A stretch of DNA of 64,000 nucleotides. It comes from Curtobacterium sp. 9128. GTDB lineage: Bacteria > Actinomycetota > Actinomycetes > Actinomycetales > Microbacteriaceae. Of this stretch, positions 1 through 7,740 are shown piece after piece (within the stretch, counting starts at the first letter, position 1; each line of letters begins with the position of its first letter). Made by a program: the position numbers and the translations under genes. The notes beneath the pieces were generated by a model, which saw only the letters and a list, made by a program, of their open reading frames with translations, was not told the DNA's origin and searched no databases. The DNA is taken from contig NZ_VEAF01000004.1 of assembly GCF_007673775.1 (NCBI RefSeq), positions 435,451 to 499,450 of the forward strand, read 5' to 3'.

Positions 1-2
1 GG

Positions 3-818
3 CGGGCCGTCGTGTACAACGCCGTCGTGCCGGCGGTCTACGTCCTCATCCGGCTGACCCCGGCCGGCGGTGACGTCGGCGTCAGTCGGGCGGTCCTCGA
101 CGGCGTCTACACGGCGATCCTCGGCGGGGCGGCACTCGTGCTCATCGTCGTGCTCCGGCGCGCTGCCGAGTCCGTCGACACCGCGCAGGCGATGGCGGTG
201 CGGCGGTACTCCCGCGCGATCCACGAACACGCGACCGAGGTCGAGCGCGTCCAGGTCGACTCGATCGTGCACGACAGCGTGCTGACCACCCTGCTGTCCG
301 CGGCGCGGGCGGAGACTCCAGAGGCGAAGACCCTCGCCGCCCGGATGGCGCGGAACGCGATCGACCACCTGGCGGCAGCCGCGACCGACGGACCCGGGGA
401 GGTCCCTCCGGTTCCGCTCACCGAGCTGCGGCGCCGGATCGTCTCCGCGGTGTCGGCGTTGGCAGCGCCGGTCGTCGTCCGACCCTGCACACTCACGGAC
501 CGTTCGGTCCCGGCTGCCGTGGCGGACGCCCTCGCGTCGGCAGCGCTGCAGGCCGCGGTGAACAGCGTGCAGCACGCGGGTGCCGAGGCGTCGCGGTGGG
601 TGGTCCTCCACGACGACGGCGGCACGGTGCGCGTCGAGGTGGGCGACGACGGCGCCGGGTTCGACGTCGGGGCGATCCCCGCCGAACGGCTCGGGGTCCG
701 GCGGTCGATCGTCGAGCGTGTCGCCGCGGCCGGTGGGTCCGCCGACGTCCGGACCGCGCCGGGCGCCGGGACCGTGGTCGTCCTGACCTGGTCCGACCCG
801 ACGGAGCAGGCAGCATGA
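3..818 (+). CDS. Sensor histidine kinase, C-terminal part (5' end outside window)
   Basis: The frame is open to the left edge, so the true start and the sensor part lie outside the window. A hydrophobic stretch (about 20 residues, ILGGAALVLIVVL) is followed by a coiled linker with a VHDSVLTTLL segment, where a dimerisation histidine of HisKA_3-type kinases would sit. A HATPase domain follows, with an N-box-like NSVQHA, a G1 box GDDGAGFD and a GVRRSI segment. It should be the membrane kinase of a two-component system. The stop overlaps the next start as ATGA, so the two genes are co-translated. The partner response regulator is not visible and may lie upstream. Confidence 0.8.
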   Translation, partial: RAVVYNAVVPAVYVLIRLTPAGGDVGVSRAVLDGVYTAILGGAALVLIVVLRRAAESVDTAQAMAVRRYSRAIHEHATEVERVQVDSIVHDSVLTTLLSAARAETPEAKTLAARMARNAIDHLAAAATDGPGEVPPVPLTELRRRIVSAVSALAAPVVVRPCTLTDRSVPAAVADALASAALQAAVNSVQHAGAEASRWVVLHDDGGTVRVEVGDDGAGFDVGAIPAERLGVRRSIVERVAAAGGSADVRTAPGAGTVVVLTWSDPTEQAA

Positions 819-1882
819 AGCTCTCCGTGTCCACGGGCGTCGCGACGGGGCTCGCCGCGGTGTTCTCCGTCTACCACCTGGTCCTCGCCGCGACGACGCT
901 GCCCCGGGTCTCGGACGTCGGACCCGTCCTGGCGTGCATGGTGCTCTACGCGGCAGCGACCGGCGCGGCACTGTTCGTCCGCGGTACCGCGCTCCCGGTC
1001 TGGGCGGCGTGCTTCGCGCTCGCGACCGCCGTCGTGATGCCGGTCGTCGAGGTCCCCGTCGTCGACGTCGTCGACGCGCCCAACTACACCACGTGGTGGG
1101 TCGCCGCGGTGTGCACGCTCATGGTCGTCCTGGTCGTGCGTGGACGGGCTCCCTTCGCCTGGGCCGGAGCACTGTTCCTCGTCGTGCACACGCTCGTCTG
1201 GGCCGGCCCCGGCGCCCTCGGGTCGCTCGGGGTGCTCGGCAGCGTCCTGTGGGTGGCGGTGGCGACGGCGTACACCGCGGCGATGAACCGGGCCACCCGG
1301 GTCACCCGGGACTTCGTCCGTGCCGAGCAGGAGACCGCCGACTGGCAGGCGGCGCAGGACGCGCACGTGTTCGAACGACAGTTCCGCCTGAGCCAGACCA
1401 CGCGGATGGCCCTGCCGATGCTGCAGCGGATCATCGACTCGTGCGGTGACCTCAGCGACGACGAGCGCACCGAGTGCCTGCACCTCGAGCAGGCGATCCG
1501 CGACGAGATCCGCGGCAGGTCGCTGCTGTCCGACGACGTCCGCCAGGAGGTGATGCGGCTCCGCCGTCGCGGTGCGGTGGTGCAGCTCCACGACGACGGC
1601 GGGCTCGACGAGCTCGAGATCGACGACGTCCGCCGGATCCACGCCCGCCTGGCGGACGCGCTCCGGCAGGCGTGGGACGCGGACAACGTGATCGTCCGGA
1701 CCGTGCCGGAGGGTTCCGGGGCGGCGGTCACCGTCGTCGGACTGCGGCTGAGCGGTGCGGCGAGCGAGTCGGCGGCGCTCGGCGCCGGGCTCGACGACGA
1801 CGAGGACGGCGACGAGGACGACTCCGTCGCGCTCTGGCTGGAGATCCCCAGGCACGCGGAACCCGAGCCGTCCGAGGCGTAG
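815..1882 (+). CDS. Membrane protein co-transcribed with sensor kinase
   Basis: A 355-residue protein starting at the ATG that overlaps the kinase stop. The first about 165 residues form five or six hydrophobic segments, followed by a cytoplasmic region with a helical RLSQTTRMALPMLQRI stretch and a final acidic run (DDDEDGDEDD). The layout (membrane part, helical dimerisation-like region, compact C-terminal domain) resembles a kinase, but I find no N-box or G-box, so it is probably not an active kinase. By overlap and order it is likely an accessory or degenerate partner of the upstream sensor. The function is unassigned. Confidence 0.65.
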   Translation: MKLSVSTGVATGLAAVFSVYHLVLAATTLPRVSDVGPVLACMVLYAAATGAALFVRGTALPVWAACFALATAVVMPVVEVPVVDVVDAPNYTTWWVAAVCTLMVVLVVRGRAPFAWAGALFLVVHTLVWAGPGALGSLGVLGSVLWVAVATAYTAAMNRATRVTRDFVRAEQETADWQAAQDAHVFERQFRLSQTTRMALPMLQRIIDSCGDLSDDERTECLHLEQAIRDEIRGRSLLSDDVRQEVMRLRRRGAVVQLHDDGGLDELEIDDVRRIHARLADALRQAWDADNVIVRTVPEGSGAAVTVVGLRLSGAASESAALGAGLDDDEDGDEDDSVALWLEIPRHAEPEPSEA

Positions 1883-1903
1883 CGGGAGCGACGCCGTCGC
1901 GGC

Positions 1904-1950
1904 CGGGGTGCGTGCGCTCGACGCGGTCGGGGTGCGTGCTGTCGACGCGG
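1904..1950. repeat. Two-copy 24-base direct repeat
   Basis: Copies start at 1904 and 1928 and share cggggtgcgtgc followed by tcgacgcgg, differing at the two positions between. The repeat ends where the large hairpin begins. Confidence 0.6.
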
Positions 1951-1993
1951 AACGACATCGTCGACGTCGTTCGACAGCGACGTTGTCGTTCCG
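1948..1993 (+). terminator. Nested hairpin after sensor-kinase operon
   Basis: The outer arms CGGAACGACA (1948-1957) and TGTCGTTCCG (1984-1993) are perfectly complementary. Inside, ACGTCG pairs with CGACGT, leaving a short bulge on one side. There is no T-run, which is common for actinobacterial terminators. It lies 65 bases after the stop of the membrane-protein gene, so a terminator role is likely. Confidence 0.55.
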
Positions 1994-2172
1994 AGTCGAT
2001 CCGGCGCCGACGGGGGGGAAGGCCAGGCGCCGACACGCGCCACCAACGGGGAACGGGCCGGTCAGGAGACCCGACCGACCCGTTCACGACCCGAGGCAGG
2101 GCGGCAACCCGAATGTCGCCCTGGCTCGCAGCGGCCGGTGACGTCGTACCCTAGTCGGTCACCGTCCGGCGG

Positions 2173-2190
2173 TGTCCTCCGAGGAGGACA
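2173..2190. promoter_or_regulatory. Perfect inverted repeat, possible operator
   Basis: TGTCCTCC and GGAGGACA flank a two-base centre. The short centre is typical of a dimeric regulator site rather than a terminator. No gene starts nearby, so the target is unclear. Confidence 0.35.
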
Positions 2191-2305
2191 TCGAACACCA
2201 GTAACTATGCCTGGTACTGCGCTGCGTGTCAGTCATCATTATGGGGGACAAAACGCGGCTCTGGTGACTCGGTTGAGCCGGTGCGTCCCCCGATCGGGGG
2301 GAGAC

Positions 2306-2339
2306 GGAACGGGGAGTACACCCCGATGTGCCCCGTTCC
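2306..2339 (-). terminator. Hairpin downstream of accE
   Basis: GGAACGGGG (2306-2314) pairs perfectly with CCCCGTTCC (2331-2339) across a 16-base loop. It begins 32 bases past the accE stop, read leftward. A second palindrome, CCCCCGATCGGGGG, lies just beyond at 2287-2300. No T-tract is present. Confidence 0.5.
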
Positions 2340-2371
2340 CCGGTGACGACAGGGGTGCAGCGGCGGATCCG

Positions 2372-2674
2372 TCAGCGGAGCGAGCGGACCCAGGCCCCGG
2401 ATCCGTGCGGCAGCGGCCCGCGCAGACCCCGTGCGGACGCGTCCCACCCGGCGCGCGGGGAGACCACGACCGGGGGACGACCAGCGGCCGCGACCTCGTC
2501 CGCCTGGCGCTGCAGCACCGCGACGACCGCGGCCAGCTCCTCGGGTGTCGGCTCGCCGGAGACCACCTGGACGTCCGCGACGGGCGTCGGCTCGTCCGCG
2601 GGCACGGCCGCGGCGTGTCGGCCAACCGGACGGCGGGAGCCGGATGCGATCAGGTCGGGCATGTCGTCGCCCAT
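2372..2674 (-). CDS. accE: Acyl-CoA carboxylase epsilon subunit
   Basis: A 100-residue protein whose ATG overlaps the pccB stop by one base (TGATG). Its middle carries SGEPTPEELAAVVAVL, the recognisable signature of actinobacterial AccE/PccE epsilon subunits, preceded by a variable polar arm and ending in a tryptophan-containing tail. The epsilon subunit stabilises and stimulates the biotin-carrier/carboxyltransferase complex that makes malonyl- or methylmalonyl-CoA for lipid synthesis. An internal ATG four codons later is an alternative start. Translational coupling with the beta subunit supports the call. Confidence 0.88.
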   Translation of the reverse strand: MGDDMPDLIASGSRRPVGRHAAAVPADEPTPVADVQVVSGEPTPEELAAVVAVLQRQADEVAAAGRPPVVVSPRAGWDASARGLRGPLPHGSGAWVRSLR

Positions 2675-4269
2675 CAGAGCGGGATGTTCCCGTGCTTCTT
2701 CGGCGGCAGGCTCGCCCGCTTGCCGCGCAGGGCCCGGAGCGCCTTGATCACCGAGACACGAGTCGCGTGCGGCTGGATGATCCCGTCGAGTTCGCCGCGC
2801 TCGGCTGCGAGGTACGGCGAGGCCACGTTGTAGGTGTACTCGTTCGCCAGGCGGGAGCGGACCGCGGCGACGTCTTCGCCGGCCTCCTCCGCGCGCTTGA
2901 TCTCGCTCCGGTAGAGGATGTTCACCGCACCCTGGCCGCCCATCACGGCGATCTCGGCGGTCGGCCAGGCCAGGTTGACGTCGGCGCCGAGCTGCTTCGA
3001 CCCCATCACGATGTACGCACCGCCGTAGGCCTTGCGGGTGATGACGGTGACGAGCGGCACGGTGGCCTCGGCGTAGGCGTACAGCAGCTTCGCGCCGCGG
3101 CGGATGACGCCCGTCCACTCCTGGTCGGTGCCGGGGAGGTAGCCGGGGACGTCGACGAGCGTGAGGATCGGGATGCCGAACGCGTCGCAGAACCGCACGA
3201 AGCGCGCCGCCTTCTCGCCGGCGTCGATGTTGAGCGTGCCGGCCATCTGCTGCGGCTGGTTCGCGATGATGCCGACGGTGCGGCCTTCGACCCGACCGAA
3301 GCCGATCAGGATGTTCGGGGCGAACAGCGGCTGGACCTCGAGGAAGTCGCCGTCGTCGACGACGTGCTCGATGATCTGGGTGACGTCGTACGGCTGGTTC
3401 GTGGAGTCCGGGATGACGACGTCGAGCTCGCGGTCGGCGTCGGTCGTCTCGAGCTCCGGGGCGACGTCGTACGCCGGGGCGTCGGAGAGGTTGTTGTCGG
3501 GCAGGAACCCGATGAGCGAGCGCGCGTAGTCGAGTGCGTCGGACTCGTCCTCGGCGAGGTAGTGCGCGACGCCGGACACGGCGTTGTGGGTCTGCGCACC
3601 ACCGAGCTCCTCGAAGCCGACGTCCTCGCCCGTGACCGTCTTGATGACGTCGGGGCCGGTGACGAACATGTGGCTCGTCTTGTCGACCATGATCACGAAG
3701 TCGGTGAGGGCGGGGGAGTACACCGCGCCGCCGGCCGCCGGGCCCATCACGATGGAGATCTGCGGGATGACCCCGGAGGCCTGCGTGTTGAGGCGGAAGA
3801 TCTCGCCGTACTTGCCGAGCGCGACCACGCCCTCCTGGATCCGGGCGCCGCCGGAGTCGAGGATGCCGATGATCGGGACGCCGGTCTTCAGCGCGTGCTG
3901 CATGACCTTGATGATCTTCTCGCCGGCGACCTCGCCGAGCGAGCCGCCGAAGACGGTGAAGTCCTGCGCGTACACCGCGACCTGACGGCCGTGGATCGTG
4001 CCGAAGCCGGTGACGACGGCGTCGCCGTACGGCCGCTTGGCGTCCATGCCGAAGGCGTGCGTGCGGTGCCGGACGAACTCGTCGAGCTCGACGAACGAGT
4101 TCTCGTCGAGGAGCTGTTCGATGCGCTCGCGTGCCGTGGTCTTGCCCTTGGCGTGCTGCTTCGCGATGGCGGCTTCGCCCGCGGCGGTCACGGCCTCGTG
4201 GTAGCGGGCGCGGAGGTCGGCGAGCCGGCCGGCCGTCGTGGAGAGATCGGGGGTGTCACCTGAAGTCAC
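2674..4269 (-). CDS. pccB: Acyl-CoA carboxylase carboxyltransferase beta subunit
   Basis: A 531-residue biotin-dependent carboxyltransferase that transfers CO2 from carboxybiotin to acetyl- or propionyl-CoA. The N-terminal crotonase-like half carries the oxyanion-hole motif [10 protein letters not shown] (176-185), and the C-terminal half carries the second motif [11 protein letters not shown] (412-422). Length and motifs match actinobacterial PccB/AccB/AccD5 proteins. The residue after YGGAY is Ile420, where strict propionyl-CoA enzymes have Asp, so substrate use may be broader. The GTG start sits 6 bases after a TAGGGT -10 box, so the message appears leaderless. The biotinylated alpha subunit is not in the window; birA is divergent. 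Confidence 0.93.
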   Translation of the reverse strand: MTSGDTPDLSTTAGRLADLRARYHEAVTAAGEAAIAKQHAKGKTTARERIEQLLDENSFVELDEFVRHRTHAFGMDAKRPYGDAVVTGFGTIHGRQVAVYAQDFTVFGGSLGEVAGEKIIKVMQHALKTGVPIIGILDSGGARIQEGVVALGKYGEIFRLNTQASGVIPQISIVMGPAAGGAVYSPALTDFVIMVDKTSHMFVTGPDVIKTVTGEDVGFEELGGAQTHNAVSGVAHYLAEDESDALDYARSLIGFLPDNNLSDAPAYDVAPELETTDADRELDVVIPDSTNQPYDVTQIIEHVVDDGDFLEVQPLFAPNILIGFGRVEGRTVGIIANQPQQMAGTLNIDAGEKAARFVRFCDAFGIPILTLVDVPGYLPGTDQEWTGVIRRGAKLLYAYAEATVPLVTVITRKAYGGAYIVMGSKQLGADVNLAWPTAEIAVMGGQGAVNILYRSEIKRAEEAGEDVAAVRSRLANEYTYNVASPYLAAERGELDGIIQPHATRVSVIKALRALRGKRASLPPKKHGNIPL

Positions 4270-4275
4270 CCGCTC

Positions 4276-4281
4276 ACCCTA
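4276..4281 (-). promoter_or_regulatory. -10 box of leaderless pccB promoter
   Basis: TAGGGT on the minus strand, with 6 bases before the GTG start at 4269. This spacing places transcription initiation at the start codon. Confidence 0.6.
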
Positions 4282-4330
4282 CCGGGGGACGCACAGGCCC
4301 CCGTTGGAGGACCCCCACGGTTCCTGCCCG

Positions 4331-4336
4331 TACATT
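4331..4336 (+). promoter_or_regulatory. -10 box of leaderless birA promoter
   Basis: TACATT lies 7 bases before the birA ATG at 4344, and no ribosome-binding site is present. It faces the pccB -10 box about 50 bases away. Confidence 0.55.
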
Positions 4337-4343
4337 TGCGTGC

Positions 4344-5192
4344 ATGTCCACACCCGCTCTCCCGCGTTCGCGCGCCGCCGTCGAGTCCGTCGGAGCCGTG
4401 TTCGACGCTCGGCACCGCACCGGGTCGACGAACGCGGACCTGCTGGCGGCGGCCGCGGACCTGCCCGACGGCAGTGTGGTCGTCACGCTCGACCAGACCG
4501 CCGGACGCGGACGGCTCGACCGGTCGTGGTCGGCACCGGCCGGCGAGACCCTCGCGGCGAGCGTCCTGGTCCGTGCGGCGCTCGACGACCGGGACCGGGG
4601 ATGGCTCCCGCTCGTCGCCGGCGCGACGATGCGCGACGCGGTGGCAGCGGTGGTGGGCGCCGGCCCTGGGACCGGCGCCCGGGTGGCGGAGCCGAGCGCA
4701 GCCTCCAGGCCGGAACCGGGACGGCGGGTGCTCGTGAAGTGGCCGAACGACGTGCTGGTCGACGGACGCAAGGTCTGCGGGATCCTCTGTCAGGTCGCCC
4801 CGGACGGCTCGGTCGTCGTCGGCGCCGGCGTCAACCTCACCATCCCGGCTGACCGCCTGCCGACCCCGACGTCCACCTCCCTCGCCGTCGCCGGCGCGAC
4901 CGCCGACGCTCCCGACCTCGCCGACGCGGTCCTGTCCGCCTTCTGGTCGGACCTCCGGGAGGCCGTGGTCGCCCTGGTGGCCGGCGGTGCGGCCGCCGAG
5001 ACGGTCCGGTCCCACGTCCGGGCCGGCTGCGGCACGATCGGCACGCGGGTGCGTCTCGAGCTGCCGGACGGGAGCGCGGTCGAGGCGGACGCCATCGGCA
5101 TCGACGACGACGGTCGCATCACGATCCGGGATCGAGACGGGTCGGTAAGGGGCGTCGCCGTGGGCGACGTCACCCACCTGCGCTATGCATGA
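4344..5192 (+). CDS. birA: Biotin--[acetyl-CoA-carboxylase] ligase
   Basis: A 282-residue enzyme that activates biotin with ATP and attaches it to the biotin carrier of acyl-CoA carboxylases, which matches the divergent pccB-accE. Visible motifs are the adenylate-binding loop GRGR (54-57) followed by SW, the catalytic KWPND with Lys132, and GAGVNL. It starts directly in the catalytic domain with no N-terminal helix-turn-helix, so it is a monofunctional ligase, not a repressor. A Gly/Pro/Ala-rich insertion of about 25 residues lies before KWPND. The small C-terminal domain is present. The ATG is supported by the leaderless -10 spacing. Confidence 0.92.
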   Translation: MSTPALPRSRAAVESVGAVFDARHRTGSTNADLLAAAADLPDGSVVVTLDQTAGRGRLDRSWSAPAGETLAASVLVRAALDDRDRGWLPLVAGATMRDAVAAVVGAGPGTGARVAEPSAASRPEPGRRVLVKWPNDVLVDGRKVCGILCQVAPDGSVVVGAGVNLTIPADRLPTPTSTSLAVAGATADAPDLADAVLSAFWSDLREAVVALVAGGAAAETVRSHVRAGCGTIGTRVRLELPDGSAVEADAIGIDDDGRITIRDRDGSVRGVAVGDVTHLRYA

Positions 5193-5745
5193 CGGCATGA
5201 CCGCCGAGCCGCCACCGGAACGTGTCGTCGCCCGGCTGCGACCGCACGCGCGTCGGCTGGTCCGACCCGCGGTGTTCGTCGTGCTCGTCGCGGTCGCCGG
5301 CGGATTCGGCTTCGGGGTGTTCCAGGCCCAGCTCGCGTGGCTCAACGCGGTGGTCGCCGGACTCGTGCTCGTGCTGCTGCTCGTCGGCGGCGTCGTGCCC
5401 CTGGTGCGCTGGATGACCGAACGGTACGTGGTGACCACCAGGCGGCTCGTCGTGGTGCACGGACTCGGCACCAGGACCCGGCGGGAGCTGCTGCACTCGC
5501 GCGGCTACGACGTCACCGTGCGGCGCCGTGGTCTGCAGGGACTCTTCCGGTCCGGAGACGTGCTCGTGTTCCCGGGGGACGACCCGGCCATGGTGCTCGC
5601 GGACGTCCCGCACGCCGACCTCGTGGTGGCCGTGCTGCACGACATGGTCGAGGCGTACGAGGCCCGCCGGCGTCACCGCGAACCGGACTGGGACGAGATC
5701 GTCGGCGGACCGGACCGCCCACCGTGGGGCGACGTCCGCAGCTGA
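5185..5745 (+). CDS. PH-domain membrane protein
   Basis: A 186-residue protein whose ATG overlaps the end of birA by 8 bases; a second ATG four codons later is also possible. Two transmembrane helices lie at about residues 28-47 and 53-75. A bacterial PH-like region follows with the typical TERYVVTTRRLVVVHGL opening, then a charged tail. Proteins of this type commonly follow birA in Actinobacteria. The molecular role is unknown. Confidence 0.72.
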   Translation: MHDGMTAEPPPERVVARLRPHARRLVRPAVFVVLVAVAGGFGFGVFQAQLAWLNAVVAGLVLVLLLVGGVVPLVRWMTERYVVTTRRLVVVHGLGTRTRRELLHSRGYDVTVRRRGLQGLFRSGDVLVFPGDDPAMVLADVPHADLVVAVLHDMVEAYEARRRHREPDWDEIVGGPDRPPWGDVRS

Positions 5746-5757
5746 GACACGGTTCCC

Positions 5758-5774
5758 CTTCCACTCGGTGGAAG
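5758..5774. promoter_or_regulatory. Inverted repeat upstream of ugd
   Basis: CTTCCAC and GTGGAAG are separated by TCG, giving a perfect 7-bp repeat. It covers about where the -35 of the ugd promoter should lie, so it could be an operator. It is also 12 bases past the PH-protein stop and could instead be a weak terminator. Confidence 0.35.
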
Positions 5775-5789
5775 TCCGTCGCGGTCCGG

Positions 5790-5795
5790 TACCGT
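5790..5795 (+). promoter_or_regulatory. -10 box of leaderless ugd promoter
   Basis: TACCGT is followed by 6 bases and then the GTG start of ugd at 5802. No Shine-Dalgarno sequence is seen. Confidence 0.5.
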
Positions 5796-5801
5796 CGTCC
5801 C

Positions 5802-7109
5802 GTGCGTATCTCTGTGATCGGTTGCGGGTACCTCGGTGCCGTGCACGCCGCGTCCATGGCCAAGCTCGGACACGACGTCGTCGCGGTGGACGTCGACCCG
5901 GTGAAGATCGAACGACTCGCCGCGGGCGACGCGCCGTTCTTCGAGCCGGGCCTGCCGGAGACCCTCGGAGCGGCGCTGGCGTCCGGACGGATCCGCTTCA
6001 CGACGGACTACGCCGAGGTCGCCGGCGCCCGGGTGCACTTCGTCGCCGTGGGGACGCCGCAGGGGCTGAACGGCGCCGCGGACATGACGTACATCGACAC
6101 CGCGATCGCATCGCTCACGCCGTACGTCGCCGACGGCGACTTCGTCGTGGGCAAGTCGACCGTGCCGGTCGGCACCGCGGCCCGACTCGCCGCCGGCCTC
6201 GCGGAGACCGTCCCCGGCGCGACGCTGGTGTGGAACCCGGAGTTCCTCCGCGAGGGCTTCGCCGTCCAGGACACCATCTCGCCGGACCGGTTGGTCTACG
6301 GCGTGCCGTCCGGCGACGCCGGGACCGCTGCGGTGGCCGCGCTCGACGAGGTCTACGCGACCACCCTGGCGGAGGGAACCCCGCGACTCGTGGTCGACCT
6401 CGCGACCGCCGAGCTCGTCAAGGTCAGCGCGAACGCGTTCCTGGCGACCAAGATCTCGTTCATCAACGCGATGGCGGAGATCGCCGAGGTGGTCGGCGCC
6501 GACGTCACGGCGCTCGCTGACGCGATCGGGCACGACGTCAGGATCGGGCGCAGGTTCCTCAACGCCGGGCTCGGGTTCGGCGGGGGCTGCCTGCCGAAGG
6601 ACATCCGCGCGTTCCAGGCGCGGGCGACGGAGCTCGGCGTGGGGGAGGCGCTCGACTTCCTCGCCGACGTCGACGCGATCAACCTCCGCCGCCGCGAACA
6701 CGTGGTGACCCTGACGGAGGAGCTGCTCGGCGGCTCCGCGGTCGGCAAGCGCGTGGCGGTCCTCGGGCTGGCGTTCAAGCCGAACTCGGACGACGTCCGG
6801 GACTCACCCGCGCTCGACATCGCGGCGCGGCTCGTCGAGCAGGGTGCGACGGTGGTGGCCCACGACCCGGAGGCCAACGCCACGGCCGCACGCATCCGTC
6901 CGGAGCTGACCTACGTCGACTCGGCGGACGCCGCGCTCGAGGGAGCCGACGTCGTCCTGGTGTTGACCGAGTGGGACGCGTTCCGCAAGCTGGACCCCGC
7001 CCGTGCCGCGGCGCTCGTCGGATCGCGGGTGGTCGTCGACGGACGGAACTGCCTCGACCGCGACGCCTGGACCGCGGCCGGGTTCACGTACCGCGGCATG
7101 GGGCGGTAG
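5802..7109 (+). CDS. ugd: UDP-glucose 6-dehydrogenase
   Basis: A 435-residue enzyme that oxidises UDP-glucose twice with NAD to UDP-glucuronate, a precursor for acidic envelope polysaccharides. It has the N-terminal Rossmann motif GCGYLG (7-12), the GKSTVPVGT segment, the conserved WNPEFLREG, the catalytic cysteine Cys263 in FGGGCLPKD, and a C-terminal UDP-binding domain with FKPNSDDVRDSP. Length is typical. The GTG was chosen because the protein then begins directly with the Rossmann strand and matches the leaderless spacing. It lies at the left edge of the envelope-polysaccharide region. Confidence 0.95.
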   Translation: MRISVIGCGYLGAVHAASMAKLGHDVVAVDVDPVKIERLAAGDAPFFEPGLPETLGAALASGRIRFTTDYAEVAGARVHFVAVGTPQGLNGAADMTYIDTAIASLTPYVADGDFVVGKSTVPVGTAARLAAGLAETVPGATLVWNPEFLREGFAVQDTISPDRLVYGVPSGDAGTAAVAALDEVYATTLAEGTPRLVVDLATAELVKVSANAFLATKISFINAMAEIAEVVGADVTALADAIGHDVRIGRRFLNAGLGFGGGCLPKDIRAFQARATELGVGEALDFLADVDAINLRRREHVVTLTEELLGGSAVGKRVAVLGLAFKPNSDDVRDSPALDIAARLVEQGATVVAHDPEANATAARIRPELTYVDSADAALEGADVVLVLTEWDAFRKLDPARAAALVGSRVVVDGRNCLDRDAWTAAGFTYRGMGR

Positions 7110-7121
7110 CGGCAGCAGGGG

Positions 7122-7610
7122 TCAGCGGGTGCCGGCCGGCGACGGGGCCGCCGTGTCCTCGTCGCTCGTCGTGACCGCTGCGGTGGTCCGGCTGGGGTGG
7201 TAGACCCACACGCGGTAGAGCCAGAAGCGGAACGCGGTGCCGAGCACCAGGCCGATGACGTTGCCCGAGATGTTGTCCGCCAGGGCCGACGTGTACCCGA
7301 GCACGTAGTGGGAGATCCCCAGGCAGCCGAGCGAGATGACCATGCCGCCGAGCGACACGACGACGAACTCGACACCCTCGCGCGCCGCGACGGCACGACG
7401 CTGGTCGCGGAACGTCCAGTACCGGTTGCCCATCCAGTTCACGAAGATCGCGACGATCGTCGAGATCACCTTCGCGATGAACGGACCGGCGTGGACGTCC
7501 TCCGGCGCGAGCACCGTCGCACGGAGGACGTTGAAGACCAGGGTGTCGACGACGAAGCCGACGGCGCCGACGACGCCGAACCGGGCCAGCTGCGCAATGA
7601 GTCGCCGCAC
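7122..7610 (-). CDS. GtrA-family membrane protein
   Basis: A 162-residue protein with four predicted transmembrane helices, beginning with RFGVVGAVGFVVD and holding FVNWMGNRYWTFRD between helices two and three; both are GtrA/DPMS-family hallmarks. GtrA proteins are thought to help move polyprenol-phosphate sugars across the membrane for extracytoplasmic glycosylation. It converges with ugd with a 12-base gap and diverges from purK. The C-terminal tail after the last helix is polar and disordered. A second GtrA protein is encoded at 38209. Confidence 0.85.
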   Translation of the reverse strand: MRRLIAQLARFGVVGAVGFVVDTLVFNVLRATVLAPEDVHAGPFIAKVISTIVAIFVNWMGNRYWTFRDQRRAVAAREGVEFVVVSLGGMVISLGCLGISHYVLGYTSALADNISGNVIGLVLGTAFRFWLYRVWVYHPSRTTAAVTTSDEDTAAPSPAGTR

Positions 7611-7740
7611 GTGTTCTCCAGGGTCCGTAGAGTTGTCGCTGACCGCCTCGACGGTCCGAGCCGGTGAACACCCGGCCGAACAGCGATTGTAGACAAGGCG
7701 CGCTCACCGTCGGGTGGGAGCGACGGAAGGAACACACAGC

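Larger units (their letters stand above)
1883..2371. other. 489-base non-coding gap rich in inverted repeats
   Basis: No convincing gene is seen between the sensor operon stop and the accE stop, which converge here. The gap holds a two-copy 24-base direct repeat, a large nested hairpin, an 18-base inverted repeat with a 2-base centre, a 14-base palindrome (2287-2300) and a 9-bp hairpin next to accE. The stretch 2191-2275 is less GC-rich than its surroundings. Short frames here have no ribosome site and read as low-complexity. Confidence 0.6.

Noticed and set aside
2138..2833. 231-codon frame on the plus strand in and after the convergent gap
   Set aside because: No ribosome site, no domain, runs antisense through accE and pccB, and has Arg/Gly/Pro-rich composition.
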